DNA of 64,000 nucleotides, from contig NZ_JARIXP010000008.1 of NCBI RefSeq assembly GCF_029269265.1, positions 62,001 through 126,000 on the forward strand, in the 5' to 3' direction. A program made the translations under genes and the position numbers. Source of the stretch: Rheinheimera sp. 1928-s. GTDB taxonomy: Bacteria; Pseudomonadota; Gammaproteobacteria; Enterobacterales; Alteromonadaceae. The notes below the pieces were generated by a model. The model worked only from the letters and a program-made list of their open reading frames with translations. It was not told the DNA's origin and made no database searches. Shown here in pieces: positions 21,925 to 32,074 of this stretch; within the stretch, counting starts at the first letter, position 1, and every line of letters starts with the position of its first letter.

Positions 21925-21972
21925 TGGGGTCAGATCACATTAGTTATGTGTAACTAATGTGATCTGACCCCA
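21925..21972. repeat. Perfect 22-bp inverted repeat, REP/MITE-like, between hemB and gppA
   Basis: Two perfect 22-bp arms (beginning TGGGGTCAGATCACATTA) are separated by the loop TGTG, with further A/T pairing outside one mismatch. It fills the gap between two convergent stop codons almost completely. The TGGGGTCAGA start is common at palindromes associated with IS200-like REP transposases; that link is from memory. It could also serve as a terminator on both strands. Confidence 0.8.
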
Positions 21973-21974
21973 AT

Positions 21975-23480
21975 TTATTCAATACTCAGCTGCCAACCGG
22001 CTTGCTGTTGATACAACACTTCCTGTTCCAGTTCAGCGCGCATCAGGGGATGATGATCCAACCAGCCATCCGGCAAAGTTAAAGTCAAAGCTTCAGCTTG
22101 TGCTGTGATTTGTACTTCAGGTAAGACTTCGTGACGGCGACGCATCGACAAAATCACCGACAGCCGCAGTAAACGGGTTAACCGTACGGCTAACAGCACT
22201 GATGTCATGGTTTGTTTCGACAAAATTTCTTTGTGAATGTCCGCTCTGTGGTTATAGACCAGCGCCATCAGCAGTTGTTGCTGAGCCCGGGTAAAACCTG
22301 GCAGTTCAGCATGGCTGATAATGTAAGCGCCATGGTGGTGATGGTTTTTGTATTCAATCAACAAGCCCAGTTCGTGCAACAAAGCACCAGAGCGCAACAT
22401 GGCTAAACCTTCAAAGCTGGCTAAATTCCATTGCTGATGCAGCTGGTCGGCCAAAGTAGCGGCCATATCCGCCACCCGCTCTGCGTGTTGCTGGTCGATG
22501 TAATAACGCACCATCATGCTTTGCATGGTACGGGCACGCACATCCTGATGCTGCAGCTGCGGCAACATGCTATACAACACACCTTCGCGCAACGCGCCGC
22601 CGGATAAAGTCATACCGCTGATATTCAGCACCCGGAACAGGGCTATTAAAATAGCTAAACCAGAAGGGAATACCTGCTTACGCTCCTGAGCTAAACCTGG
22701 CAGATTCAGCTGGTCCATATGACCACAGGCCAGAGCCTGCTGCATAATGGCTTCCAGTCGTGGCAAAGTGATGACTTCATCTTTGCCCTGACCTACTAAA
22801 ATTTCCTGCATCGCTTGCACAGTGCCTGAAGCGCCTACGGCATTTTGCCAGCCTTGTTGCAGGTACTGATCACTGATAGTGCGGATTTCATGTTCTGCAG
22901 CAGCAATAGCGGCATTAAAGTTGGCTTCACTTAATTCGTTATTTTCAAAATAACGCTCAAGAAAAGTGACACAACCCATATTCAGACTGGACAATAAAAT
23001 AGGCTGGAAGCCCTGCCCTACAACGATTTCTGTCGAAGCGCCGCCTATGTCGATCACCAAACGGTTCGAATCACAATTGGAGGTATGAGCTACGCCCAGA
23101 TAAATAATGCGAGCTTCTTCTTCGCCGGAAATCACCTGAATAGGCTGGCCTAAAATAGCTTCAGCTTCCACCAGAAAGGTTTTGACATTACGGGCTAATC
23201 GAAGTGTAGCTGTACCAACAATACGGATATTTGCAGAAGGAATATCTTGCAGACGTTCAGCAAACAAAGCCAGGCATTCCCAGCCTCGGGTCATGGCTTG
23301 TTTACTGAGCACTAAACTGTCGTTTAAACCTGCGGCCAAACGCACTTTACGTTTGACCCGGCCTATCACCTGGACGCTGCCCCCAACAACTTTCACCATC
23401 AACATATGAAAGCTATTGGAGCCGAGATCGATCACAGCATAAATATCATTATGCTGTGTCGGTTTTCCTGCGCCGTCCAT
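21975..23480 (-). CDS. gppA: Ppx/GppA family phosphatase (GppA by synteny)
   Basis: Hydrolyses pppGpp to ppGpp and/or polyphosphate. Motifs of the ASKHA fold are clear: AVIDLGSNSFHML near residue 15, EEARIIYLG near 120, and VIDIGGASTEIVVG near 140. A C-terminal HD-like domain carries LHELG and a His cluster. I choose ATG 23480, four bases after the rhlB stop (501 residues). In-frame starts at 23519 and GTG 23540 would overlap rhlB and have no clear ribosome site. Adjacency to rhlB matches E. coli gppA. Confidence 0.88.
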   Translation of the reverse strand: MDGAGKPTQHNDIYAVIDLGSNSFHMLMVKVVGGSVQVIGRVKRKVRLAAGLNDSLVLSKQAMTRGWECLALFAERLQDIPSANIRIVGTATLRLARNVKTFLVEAEAILGQPIQVISGEEEARIIYLGVAHTSNCDSNRLVIDIGGASTEIVVGQGFQPILLSSLNMGCVTFLERYFENNELSEANFNAAIAAAEHEIRTISDQYLQQGWQNAVGASGTVQAMQEILVGQGKDEVITLPRLEAIMQQALACGHMDQLNLPGLAQERKQVFPSGLAILIALFRVLNISGMTLSGGALREGVLYSMLPQLQHQDVRARTMQSMMVRYYIDQQHAERVADMAATLADQLHQQWNLASFEGLAMLRSGALLHELGLLIEYKNHHHHGAYIISHAELPGFTRAQQQLLMALVYNHRADIHKEILSKQTMTSVLLAVRLTRLLRLSVILSMRRRHEVLPEVQITAQAEALTLTLPDGWLDHHPLMRAELEQEVLYQQQAGWQLSIE

Positions 23481-23484
23481 AGAC

Positions 23485-24756
23485 TTAGCGCGGGCGGCTA
23501 CGTGGGTTTCTTGGCCCATTCTGATTAGGTCGTCCACCACTGCGAGCTTGACCCGGACGACGTCTGACCCGTGGTTTTGGCACAGTCAAATCTTCCAGCA
23601 AGGCAGAGGTATCGTATTGAGTCACTGGGATCATATGACGAATATAGTCTTCGATAGCCGTCAGATTCAGTGCATAACGCTCACAGGCAAAACTGATGGC
23701 TTTGCCACTTTCACCAGCTCGGCCAGTACGGCCAATACGGTGCACATAGTCTTCACAATCGTCTGGTAGGTCGTAGTTAAATACATGACTGACCATAGGA
23801 ATATGCAAACCACGAGCGGCAACGTCTGTTGCAACCAGAATATCCAGTTTACCGCTGGTGAAATCCTCCAGAATACGTAAACGTTTTTTCTGGATCACAT
23901 CACCTGTCAGTAAACCAACACGGTGGCCATCGGCTTCCAACCAAGCGTGAATATCTTCACAGCAATGTTTGGTATTAGCAAAAACAATGGCTTTATCCGG
24001 CCATTCTTCTTCCATCAGCGTCAGCAACAACTTCATTTTGTGCTCGTCTGACGGATAAAATAATTCTTCAGAAATACGTGAGCCGGTCATTTGTTCAGGT
24101 GCCACGTGAATATGTACGGGCTGGTTCATCTGCTCAAATGCAAGTTCCTGCACCTTGTAAGACAAAGTGGCAGAGAACAATAAGCTCAAACGTTCAGTCA
24201 CAGGCGGCATACGACGGAACATAAAACGGATGTCTTTAATAAAGCCCAAATCGAACATACGATCGGCTTCATCCAACACCACCACCTGAATTTGTGACAA
24301 GTCGTACAGGCCTTGTTTTAAGTAATCGATCAGGCGACCTGTAGTACCAATTAAAATATCTGCGCCTTGTTCCAACAATTGGCGTTGAGAATCGTAACCC
24401 TCGCCCCCATAAATCAAAGCAAGCTTCAAGCCGGATGTTTTGGCAAGCGCCTGAGCGTCATGATGGATCTGAACCGCCAGTTCGCGCGTAGGAGCCATGA
24501 TGATGGCACGAGGTTGACCTTTGGCTTTAGGCTCGTGGGTTAACAAATGATGGAAAGTTGCCGTCAGAAAGGCGAGCGTTTTACCAGTACCGGTTTGAGC
24601 CTGGCCCGCAATATCTTTGCCCGCTAACGCAAGAGGCAAACATTGAGCCTGGATTGGAGTACAATGGTCATAACCTTGCGCGGCCAAAGCGGCAAGAACC
24701 TGTGGAGCCAATGCGAAATCGGCAAATTTATGCTGAGTTAAGTGTGTTTTATTCAT
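23485..24756 (-). CDS. rhlB: ATP-dependent RNA helicase RhlB
   Basis: DEAD-box helicase that works with RNase E in the degradosome. The 423-residue protein has the Q motif near residue 34, Walker A AQTGTGKT at 53-60, PTRELA near 89, DEAD at 162-165, a SAT motif near 197 and [10 protein letters not shown] near 340. The tail is rich in Arg, Gly and Pro, typical for RNA binding. It diverges from trxA exactly as in E. coli, with gppA downstream. Confidence 0.96.
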   Translation of the reverse strand: MNKTHLTQHKFADFALAPQVLAALAAQGYDHCTPIQAQCLPLALAGKDIAGQAQTGTGKTLAFLTATFHHLLTHEPKAKGQPRAIIMAPTRELAVQIHHDAQALAKTSGLKLALIYGGEGYDSQRQLLEQGADILIGTTGRLIDYLKQGLYDLSQIQVVVLDEADRMFDLGFIKDIRFMFRRMPPVTERLSLLFSATLSYKVQELAFEQMNQPVHIHVAPEQMTGSRISEELFYPSDEHKMKLLLTLMEEEWPDKAIVFANTKHCCEDIHAWLEADGHRVGLLTGDVIQKKRLRILEDFTSGKLDILVATDVAARGLHIPMVSHVFNYDLPDDCEDYVHRIGRTGRAGESGKAISFACERYALNLTAIEDYIRHMIPVTQYDTSALLEDLTVPKPRVRRRPGQARSGGRPNQNGPRNPRSRPR

Positions 24757-24854
24757 ACGCGCTTAGCATAACCGTTACGCTTGCAATAAGAAACAGTCCG
24801 GATAAAATTGACAATACTTTTTTATAGTTACGCCCAAAGCAATTGGAGAATGAA

Positions 24855-25181
24855 ATGAGTGAACATATTCTGCAGGTGTCAGACGACAGCTTCGAAGCCG
24901 ACGTGTTAAAAGCTGCTGCCCCTGTTCTGGTCGATTTTTGGGCTGAGTGGTGTGGTCCGTGCAAAATGATTGCACCTATCCTCAACGAAGTAGCACAAGA
25001 ATACGCAGGTAAAGTAACAGTGGCTAAGGTCAATATTGACCACAACCCTGGCACACCACCAAAATTTGGTATTCGTGGTATCCCAACTTTACTGTTGTTT
25101 AAAAACGGTCAGGTTGCAGCGACGAAAGTAGGTGCTTTGTCCAAAACTCAGTTAAAAGAGTTTTTAGACAGCAATATCTAA
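24855..25181 (+). CDS. trxA: Thioredoxin 1
   Basis: Cytoplasmic disulfide reductase. The ATG at 24855 has GGAG six bases upstream and gives 108 residues, nearly identical in length and pattern to E. coli TrxA; an ATG at 24843 would add four residues. The active site WCGPC has Cys33 and Cys36. The cis-Pro loop RGIPTLLLF is present. It ends at a strong terminator, so rho is probably transcribed from its own promoter. Confidence 0.97.
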   Translation: MSEHILQVSDDSFEADVLKAAAPVLVDFWAEWCGPCKMIAPILNEVAQEYAGKVTVAKVNIDHNPGTPPKFGIRGIPTLLLFKNGQVAATKVGALSKTQLKEFLDSNI

Positions 25182-25187
25182 GCTCGT

Positions 25188-25222
25188 AACAAAAAGGCGT
25201 ATTTTTTATACGCCTTTTTGTT
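25188..25222 (+). terminator. Rho-independent terminator after trxA
   Basis: A perfect 14-bp stem (AACAAAAAGGCGTA with its complement) around a T-rich loop, followed by a run of T. It separates trxA from rho. Confidence 0.93.
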
Positions 25223-25375
25223 TTTTACGGCTGGACGACTGAAAATTATCCTGCTAATGTGTAACGCAGCAACAAATCCCTGTAACCACGCTTTTCCGTT
25301 GACTAAACCTAAGCCTACTTCCTTTTAATCAGCGGCAAGCAATTTAATTCTGTTTGACCAACAAGAACCCATCAT

Positions 25376-26644
25376 ATGCATTTAACCGAACTAAAACTGA
25401 AGCCGATTAACGAGCTGGTTGATTTAGCCGAGTCTATGGGCCTGGAAAACATGGCCCGCTTACGTAAGCAAGACATTATTTTCGCTATCCTGAAATCCCA
25501 CGCCAAAAATGGCGAAGAGATTTTTGGTGACGGCGTTGTTGAAATTCTAACCGATGGCTTCGGTTTCCTACGTTCTTCTGACAGCTCCTATTTGGCTGGC
25601 CCGGACGACATTTACGTCTCACCAAGCCAAATCAGACGCTTTAACCTGCGTACTGGTGACACCATTTCTGGCTTAATTCGCCCGCCAAAAGAAGGCGAAC
25701 GTTATTTTGCTTTGCTAAAAGTGAACGAAGTGAACTTCGGTCGCCCTGAGCAAGCCCGTAACAAGATTCTGTTTGAAAACTTAACGCCGCTGCACGCCAA
25801 TTCCCGTTTACGTATGGAACGTGGTAACGGCAGTAAAGAAGACATCACAGCCCGCGTATTAGACCTGGCCTCTCCTATTGGTCGTGGTCAGCGTGGTTTG
25901 ATTGTGGCGCCACCAAAAGCTGGTAAGACAATTCTTCTGCAAAACATAGCTCAGTCTATTGCGGCCAACCACCCTGAATGTGTGCTGATGGTATTGCTGA
26001 TTGACGAACGTCCGGAAGAAGTGACCGAGATGCAACGTCTGGTTAAAGGTGAAGTAGTAGCTTCTACCTTCGACGAACCAGCCAGCCGTCACGTTCAGGT
26101 TGCTGAAATGGTGATCGAAAAAGCCAAGCGTTTAGTTGAACACAAAAAAGATGTGATCATTTTACTCGACTCTATCACTCGTTTAGCCCGTGCTTACAAC
26201 ACAGTGATCCCAAGCTCAGGCAAGGTATTAACAGGTGGTGTCGATGCCAACGCTTTACACAAACCAAAACGCTTTTTTGGTGCAGCCCGTAATGTGGAAG
26301 AAGGCGGTAGCTTAACCATTATTGCTACAGCTTTGGTCGACACTGGCTCGAAGATGGACGAAGTGATTTACGAAGAATTTAAAGGTACAGGTAATATGGA
26401 ATTACACCTGTCTCGTAAAATTGCTGAACGTCGTATCTTCCCTGCTATTGAATTTAACCGTTCAGGCACCCGCCGCGAAGAGCTGCTGGCATCGCCGGAA
26501 GAGCTGCAAAAAATGTGGATCCTACGCAAAATTCTGCATCCAATGGATGAAACAGATTGCATGGAATTCCTGATCGATAAACTGTCGATGACCAAAACCA
26601 ACGACGAGTTTTTTGAGTCGATGAAACGGCAAAAAAATAGTTAA
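25376..26644 (+). CDS. rho: Transcription termination factor Rho
   Basis: Hexameric RNA helicase that ends transcription at Rho-dependent sites. The 422-residue protein is close to E. coli Rho throughout: an N-terminal RNA-binding domain with DGFGFLRS (about 57-64), Walker A APPKAGKT near 179, [10 protein letters not shown] (Walker B region) near 207, and the Q-loop/R-loop region near 285. The roughly 190-bp leader between the trxA terminator and rho is available for autoregulation, as known in E. coli, but I see no specific element. Confidence 0.98.
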   Translation: MHLTELKLKPINELVDLAESMGLENMARLRKQDIIFAILKSHAKNGEEIFGDGVVEILTDGFGFLRSSDSSYLAGPDDIYVSPSQIRRFNLRTGDTISGLIRPPKEGERYFALLKVNEVNFGRPEQARNKILFENLTPLHANSRLRMERGNGSKEDITARVLDLASPIGRGQRGLIVAPPKAGKTILLQNIAQSIAANHPECVLMVLLIDERPEEVTEMQRLVKGEVVASTFDEPASRHVQVAEMVIEKAKRLVEHKKDVIILLDSITRLARAYNTVIPSSGKVLTGGVDANALHKPKRFFGAARNVEEGGSLTIIATALVDTGSKMDEVIYEEFKGTGNMELHLSRKIAERRIFPAIEFNRSGTRREELLASPEELQKMWILRKILHPMDETDCMEFLIDKLSMTKTNDEFFESMKRQKNS

Positions 26645-26649
26645 CCCCC

Positions 26650-26678
26650 AAAAACCGGCCTCGTTGCCGGTTTTTTTT
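26650..26678 (+). terminator. Rho-independent terminator after rho
   Basis: Stem AAAACCGGC/GCCGGTTTT around CTCGTT, followed by eight T in total. It lies between rho and the NADH dehydrogenase gene. Confidence 0.92.
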
Positions 26679-26694
26679 ATGTGAGAAAAAACAG

Positions 26695-27990
26695 ATGACA
26701 ACCCCGCAGATCGTAGTCATTGGTGGTGGCGCTGGTGGACTGGAACTGGCAACCCGCCTTGGTAATAAATTTGGCCGTAAGGGCAAAGCGGCTATTACCC
26801 TGATTGACAGAAACTCGACTCATATCTGGAAACCTTTGTTGCACGAAGTGGCGACAGGCACTTTGGATGTGGATATTGATCAGGTGACTTATCGTGCTCA
26901 TGCCAGAGCACACGGCTTTGAGTTTCAGCTTGGTACTTTTACCGGCCTGAACCGAACAGAACGACAAGTCACTTTGGCGCCTGTGCTGGATGAAAGTGGT
27001 GAAGTGGTATTGGAAGAGCGCCGTATTCATTATGATTATCTGGTACTGGCCATTGGTAGTGTGTCGAATCACTTCAATACGCCTGGTGTGCAGGAACATT
27101 GTATTTTTCTCGACAGCCCTGCTCAGGCCAATCGTTTCCATCGCCGTTTACTTGAAGCTTATTTGAAGCTGAACTCACCTTTGCATCCGAAAGAGAACCT
27201 GAATATCGCCATAGTTGGCGCAGGCGCAACTGGTGTTGAACTGGCAGCGGAACTGCACCATGCCGCGGCAGAGCTGAATTTGTATGGCTTTAACGATATG
27301 AAACGTGACCGCTTAAAAATCTCCGTGATTGAAGCTGGTCCTCGTATTCTGCCGGCCCTGCCGGAACGTATAGCTGCAGCGGCACACAAAGAGCTACTAA
27401 AACTGGGTGTTGATGTGCGGGTTAACACCAAAGTCACAGCAGCAGATGAACATGGCCTGCAACTGGGGGATGAACATTTACAGGCTGAACTGATGGTCTG
27501 GGCTGCAGGTATCAAAGCGCCGGATTTCCTGAAAGACTTAGATGGTTTAGAAACCAACCGTATTAATCAGTTGATGGTATTACCTACATTACAAAGCAGT
27601 ATCGACAGTCAGATTTATGTGATAGGTGACTGTGCTGGTTGTCCGCTACCGGATAACAAATGGGTGCCACCACGGGCTCAGTCAGCACATCAGATGGCAA
27701 GTCATGTCGCTAAAAACCTGACGGCGGCTTTGTCAGGCAAAGCGCAATCGGCTTATCACTACAGAGATCATGGTTCACTGATTTCACTGAGCCGTTTTGG
27801 CACTGTGGGTAATCTGATGGGCAATCTGGTAGGTGGCGCTATGATGATCGAAGGCCGTATTGCCCGTATGGCTTATATATCGCTGTATCGTATGCACCAG
27901 GTGGCTTTGCACGGCTGGTTCCGCACTGTCGTAATTTCGGTGATCGGTAAAATCAATAAAATCATCAGGCCACGATTAAAGCTGCATTAA
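26695..27990 (+). CDS. ndh: Type II NADH:quinone oxidoreductase (NDH-2)
   Basis: Single-subunit, non-proton-pumping NADH dehydrogenase feeding electrons to quinone. The 431-residue protein has an N-terminal FAD-binding GGGAGG at about 10-15, a second Rossmann motif [14 protein letters not shown] near 174 for NADH, the YVIGDCAG motif near 307 and a C-terminal amphipathic region rich in Met/Ile/Arg for membrane attachment. It begins only 17 bp after the rho terminator, so its promoter may overlap the rho 3' end or it may depend on read-through. Confidence 0.94.
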   Translation: MTTPQIVVIGGGAGGLELATRLGNKFGRKGKAAITLIDRNSTHIWKPLLHEVATGTLDVDIDQVTYRAHARAHGFEFQLGTFTGLNRTERQVTLAPVLDESGEVVLEERRIHYDYLVLAIGSVSNHFNTPGVQEHCIFLDSPAQANRFHRRLLEAYLKLNSPLHPKENLNIAIVGAGATGVELAAELHHAAAELNLYGFNDMKRDRLKISVIEAGPRILPALPERIAAAAHKELLKLGVDVRVNTKVTAADEHGLQLGDEHLQAELMVWAAGIKAPDFLKDLDGLETNRINQLMVLPTLQSSIDSQIYVIGDCAGCPLPDNKWVPPRAQSAHQMASHVAKNLTAALSGKAQSAYHYRDHGSLISLSRFGTVGNLMGNLVGGAMMIEGRIARMAYISLYRMHQVALHGWFRTVVISVIGKINKIIRPRLKLH

Positions 27991-27997
27991 AACCTTA

Positions 27998-28879
27998 CTA
28001 CAGACCACTCAAACGGGTTTCAGCCTGCTCTGGTACAAAAAGCCGGGCTTGCTGAAATCCGTCATAATGCGGTTCCAGCAGTTGCTGTTCCTGCTCTGAA
28101 AACCAGCGATACATGGCGTTTTTATACTCAGGCTTTTGTTTTAATCTAGTAAGAGCAGTATCTATATCTTCAATCCAACCCCTACCGGTATCCGATTTTG
28201 AACAACTGACATAGGTGTAAGAAAAACCTGGTATCTCTGCTATGGACCTGAACTGCAGTTTAAGATCCTGCCCTGCTTCGATACTGAAATACCGTAAACG
28301 GTTAGGGTAATCCACTACATAATCTACGCGTTTTGCAGCCAGTAGCTGGGCGGGATTCAATGTGGTCATAGAGCTGCTGCCCAGGTTGCTGCCTTTTTTA
28401 TTAATCTGTGTTGCTATTACCTCAGGGTAAGCTCTGTCATTTTCGATCAGGCCCAGCAAATCCGAATCCTTCGTCAATGTTTCCATCCGCACCGCCTGCG
28501 CTGGGTACAGCCTTTTAAGTGTGTTGTGATCATGCAGAGCATTGATCGCCAGATTAGGCAACATAGCAGCAGGCTGAGAAAAGTAAGTACGCTGATCCCG
28601 CTCAGGTGTATACCGCAAGCCAAAGGTACAGTGATTTTCGCTGGTGGTGGCCGACACTTTGACTATTCGGGCAAGATGGATTTGATTGATCTGATGTTGA
28701 TACTGCGGCAAAGCGTCAATCAGCTGACTCAGCATCAAATCAAAAGAGCCTTGTCCGGCGTATGGCCCTTCACTGATACGATAAGGCGGCCAATGGCTGG
28801 TGTACCAAACCATTGAAGGTTGGGCCGAAGCAGCAAAGGCCCATAACATGAACGTAATACAACAACTTAACTTATTCAT
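27998..28879 (-). CDS. Periplasmic solute-binding-like protein (SBP_bac_3 / TIGR02285-like)
   Basis: A 293-residue exported protein with a signal peptide ending near ASAQ (residue 19). ATG 28879 has GGGAGG at ideal spacing. The motif YTSHWPPYRI near residue 24 and the GSFDLMLSQL segment are typical of polar-amino-acid-type periplasmic binding folds. No ABC transporter genes are adjacent, so it may be an orphan sensor or binding protein rather than a transporter component. The TIGR02285 assignment is from memory. Confidence 0.75.
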   Translation of the reverse strand: MNKLSCCITFMLWAFAASAQPSMVWYTSHWPPYRISEGPYAGQGSFDLMLSQLIDALPQYQHQINQIHLARIVKVSATTSENHCTFGLRYTPERDQRTYFSQPAAMLPNLAINALHDHNTLKRLYPAQAVRMETLTKDSDLLGLIENDRAYPEVIATQINKKGSNLGSSSMTTLNPAQLLAAKRVDYVVDYPNRLRYFSIEAGQDLKLQFRSIAEIPGFSYTYVSCSKSDTGRGWIEDIDTALTRLKQKPEYKNAMYRWFSEQEQQLLEPHYDGFQQARLFVPEQAETRLSGL

Positions 28880-28983
28880 CCAGCCTCCCTGCAAAGAAGC
28901 CAGTACAGTAGCAAATGCCTTTATCAGCAACAAGGTCGTTCGTCGCAAGCTGAAAACCTGAACCCTGGCTCAGATTAAATAGC

Positions 28984-29010
28984 AAAAAAGCCACATCAAG
29001 TGGCTTTTTT
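28984..29010 (-). terminator. Terminator downstream of deoA
   Basis: Stem AAGCCAC/GTGGCTT with six A and six T flanking and loop ATCAA. On the minus strand it closes the cdd-deoA unit. The symmetrical A and T runs would let it work on the plus strand as well. Confidence 0.9.
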
Positions 29011-29028
29011 CAACAGTTTTTCTGACTA

Positions 29029-30345
29029 TTAATCAATCACTAAGTGAATAATTGGATCAATAGTGGCCGCTGTTGTTTCAATAGTTAAAGCCGCCAGATA
29101 CTCAGCTTTGGCATGCTCTGCGGCTTCCGTTGTATTGGCATGCACCCGTGCTAACAGGTCGCCTGCTGTCACTTGTGCGCCCAAGGCTTTCACATCGCTG
29201 AAGCCCACAGCCATGTTGATCACCTGGTCCGGGTGAGCACGGCCACCACCTAAACGCACCACAGCCATACCAATAGCAGTGGTATCGGCTTTGTTCAGAT
29301 AACCGGCAACAGGTGCTGTGATATCCAGTACTACTTTGGCTTTGGCCAGATACAGCTCCGGTTTTTCCAGCAAGTCTGCTGGTCCGCCCTGAGCAGCCAC
29401 CATTTTGCTGAAAATCTCCGCTGCTTTACCTGAAGTTAAACTTTGCTCCAACGCAGCTATAGCGCTGGTTTTATCTTTAAACAAGCCGCCTAATTGCAAC
29501 ATGCTGGCGCCTAATTCTAAAGTTACCTGATGCAAACGAGGTTCACGGTATTTGCCGGTCAAATAATCCAGCGTTTCCAGTATTTCCAGCGCATTGCCTG
29601 CTGTTGCACCCAAAGTCTGGTTCATATCAGTTAACAGAGCCTGAGTTGGCACTCCAGCGCCTTTGGCGGTGTTCACTATGCTTTTGGCCAAAGCTGAAGC
29701 ATCAGCGACATTTTTCATAATGGCGCCAGAGCCAATTTTCACATCCATTGTCAGCGCTTGCAGGCCAGCCGCCAGTTTTTTCGACAAAATAGAAGCGGTG
29801 ATCAAAGGAATAGATTCGACAGTGGCTGTAACATCACGGATTAAATACAGACGGCGGTCAGCCGGGGCCAGCTCGCCACTTTGCGAGACGATGACGCAAC
29901 CTTGTTGTTTCACCAGCTGCTGAATTTTATCTAAAGGCTGCTGGCACTGGTAACCCGGAATAGCTTCCAGTTTGTCGATAGTGCCACCGGTATGGCCTAA
30001 GCCACGACCAGCGATCATAGGCACATAAGCGCCACAGGCCGCGATCATAGGGGCCAGCATTAAGCTGACTTTATCACCCACACCGCCAGTACTGTGTTTA
30101 TCCACAACTGGACCATCCAGCATATCTGTCCAGTTCATCACAGCACCTGAATGCTGCATAGCACGGGTTAATGCCACAGTTTCTGCTGTGCTCATGCCGT
30201 TCAGATAAATAGCCATAGCCAAGGCAGCGGTCTGGCCTTCACTGAAACTTTGATCCGTTAAACCACGGACAAATTGCTGTATAGCCGCTTCTGTCAAAGC
30301 GCCACCATTACGTTTTTGTTTAATAATTTCCTGAGGTAATAACAC
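29029..30345 (-). CDS. deoA: Thymidine phosphorylase
   Basis: Cleaves thymidine and deoxyuridine with phosphate to the base and deoxyribose-1-phosphate. The 438-residue protein has the family signature around VDKHSTGGVGDKVSL (near residue 82), GRGLGHTGGT near 114 and SIPLITASILSKKLA near 185. The start is GTG at 30345, with CTGGAG six bases upstream. It lies 14 bp downstream of cdd on the same strand, forming a pyrimidine-nucleoside salvage unit. Confidence 0.96.
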   Translation of the reverse strand: MLLPQEIIKQKRNGGALTEAAIQQFVRGLTDQSFSEGQTAALAMAIYLNGMSTAETVALTRAMQHSGAVMNWTDMLDGPVVDKHSTGGVGDKVSLMLAPMIAACGAYVPMIAGRGLGHTGGTIDKLEAIPGYQCQQPLDKIQQLVKQQGCVIVSQSGELAPADRRLYLIRDVTATVESIPLITASILSKKLAAGLQALTMDVKIGSGAIMKNVADASALAKSIVNTAKGAGVPTQALLTDMNQTLGATAGNALEILETLDYLTGKYREPRLHQVTLELGASMLQLGGLFKDKTSAIAALEQSLTSGKAAEIFSKMVAAQGGPADLLEKPELYLAKAKVVLDITAPVAGYLNKADTTAIGMAVVRLGGGRAHPDQVINMAVGFSDVKALGAQVTAGDLLARVHANTTEAAEHAKAEYLAALTIETTAATIDPIIHLVID

Positions 30346-30359
30346 AATGCACTCCAGAG

Positions 30360-30782
30360 TCAGAATTTTTTGCTATTGGCCAGAAACAACGGGGTAAAAG
30401 CGCTGGGTAATAATTGTTCCAGCGTCCATTCCTGCTGTTGTTCTAAATGATTGCAGCTGCGTACCGGACTGTCCGGTGTAAAAAACTCAGCGATCACCTG
30501 ACGACAAATGCCACAAGGCGGGGTGAGTTGTTCTTGCGGGGTGTAGACCATCAGGCCGACAAACTGACGCTCACCGGCCACTACAGCTGCGGCTATAGCA
30601 TTACGCTCGGCGCAAATAGTGCCGCCATAAGACGCGTTTTCAACATTACAACCAGAATAGATTTTGCCACTGCTGGCTTGTACTGCGACACCTACCGGAA
30701 ATTTGCTGTAAGGCGCATAGGCCTGTTCGGATGCTGCTTTGGCAGCGAGGGCTAATTCAGCCCATTGAATACGTGTAGTCAT
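30360..30782 (-). CDS. cdd: Cytidine deaminase
   Basis: Deaminates cytidine and deoxycytidine to the uridine forms. The 140-residue protein is the short homotetrameric type (E. coli Cdd is about twice as long). The zinc site is complete: CAERNA near residue 57 with the catalytic Glu, and PCGICRQ near 92. It is the first gene of the cdd-deoA pair, so deaminated deoxyuridine can pass directly to thymidine phosphorylase. Confidence 0.95.
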   Translation of the reverse strand: MTTRIQWAELALAAKAASEQAYAPYSKFPVGVAVQASSGKIYSGCNVENASYGGTICAERNAIAAAVVAGERQFVGLMVYTPQEQLTPPCGICRQVIAEFFTPDSPVRSCNHLEQQQEWTLEQLLPSAFTPLFLANSKKF

Positions 30783-30883
30783 AGTTTAAATTTTTGCAGG
30801 TCATACGGCCTTAGGTTATGCGCCTAAAGCCGTTCAGAATCAAGAGCCAGCTGGTGATAAAACCAACAAATGCAGCAAAAAAG

Positions 30884-32065
30884 TTAAACTTGTACTGCTT
30901 GCGTATGTTTTTTATGCAACAAATAGCTGAAATAACTGACAGTCCCCAGAAGCCATACGGCCAGTATAGGGATCAGCCAATAGGCTGTGGCTATACCCAC
31001 TTGTTGTGCAGCCAAACCTGTGCCCAAAGCTGCGGCCTGATAACCAATGGCACCGCCAATATTGGCAAGACCAGACAACACCGGACCATTGTCACTGTCC
31101 AGATCCATAGCTGCCGTTAACATCAGCGGGAATATTGCTCCTAAACCAAAACCCAAAGCAAAGTTCCCCAGTTGCAATAAAGCGGGTACAGCGGTGATTT
31201 TTACTAAAACAGCCCCACAAAAAGCACAGATCACCAGCATCATCAGCAACTGCGCGCTGCTAAACCAACGTAAAAATAATGAAAAACTCAACCGGCTCAG
31301 CACCATACCGCCGGTAAAAAAGGCAAAAATTAAGCGCGACTGCTCAGTGCTTAACGCTAAGCCCTGGCTGGCGTAAGTGACAAACCAATTGCCATGGCCC
31401 CACTCCACCGCACCGTAACCAAACATCATTAAAGCCAAAGCAAAAAATACCGGTTTTTTCATCACCTGACGATAAGACAAACTGCCTTTGGTGTACGTCA
31501 TATGAGCAGGACTTTGATGGGTACGACCCAAATACCAGGCATAAGCCGCAGTACCTGCCAGCATCACAGCTAATAAACGCAGTGGCCAGCGCCAGTCTTC
31601 AATACCCCAATACAACACCACTACATATAAGGGCGCAGCTAAAGTCCCTAAGCTGAACATAAAATCCATAAAACCCATCATACGGGCGCGTTTTGCCACA
31701 TAAAGCCGGGCGATCAGGGTATGACCAATAGTAAAGAGGCCTGAACAGGTTAAACCCAAAGCAAAGACAAAAACCAATAACAAAGGCCAGAACTGCACCA
31801 GAGATGCACCAATAATCAGTACCACAAGCGTCAGTAATAACACGGCAAACAAGGGCACAAATTCAAATTTCTGCACATATTTGCCGCCTAAAAAGGCACC
31901 GGTAATAGAACCCATCGACAAACAGGCAAAAAACAACCCACTGGCAGCGGGCGACATCTGCAGTTGCTTCATCATATCGGGCAACAGAATGCCCCATAAA
32001 ATACTGAGTAAACCCAATAACATAAAACTTAAATACACCAGTACCGTCACTTGCCGCTGATACAT
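30884..32065 (-). CDS. MFS transporter
   Basis: A 393-residue membrane protein with twelve predicted helices in two halves and a cytosolic loop near residues 185-205. It has the general look of the TsgA/FucP-like branch of the major facilitator superfamily; the substrate cannot be read from sequence. The cytosolic loop after helix 2 contains GGKYVQKF. It is 9 bp downstream of the omega-amidase gene and is probably the last gene of the aminotransferase-amidase operon, which could hint at an amino-acid or keto-acid substrate; this is inference. Confidence 0.85.
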   Translation of the reverse strand: MYQRQVTVLVYLSFMLLGLLSILWGILLPDMMKQLQMSPAASGLFFACLSMGSITGAFLGGKYVQKFEFVPLFAVLLLTLVVLIIGASLVQFWPLLLVFVFALGLTCSGLFTIGHTLIARLYVAKRARMMGFMDFMFSLGTLAAPLYVVVLYWGIEDWRWPLRLLAVMLAGTAAYAWYLGRTHQSPAHMTYTKGSLSYRQVMKKPVFFALALMMFGYGAVEWGHGNWFVTYASQGLALSTEQSRLIFAFFTGGMVLSRLSFSLFLRWFSSAQLLMMLVICAFCGAVLVKITAVPALLQLGNFALGFGLGAIFPLMLTAAMDLDSDNGPVLSGLANIGGAIGYQAAALGTGLAAQQVGIATAYWLIPILAVWLLGTVSYFSYLLHKKHTQAVQV

Positions 32066-32074
32066 GGGTTCTCC

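Noticed and set aside
30806-30832. Terminator between cdd and the MFS gene
   Set aside because: The hairpin CGGCCTTAGG/CCTAAAGCCG has a mismatch and no T-run on either side, so I do not list it as a feature.
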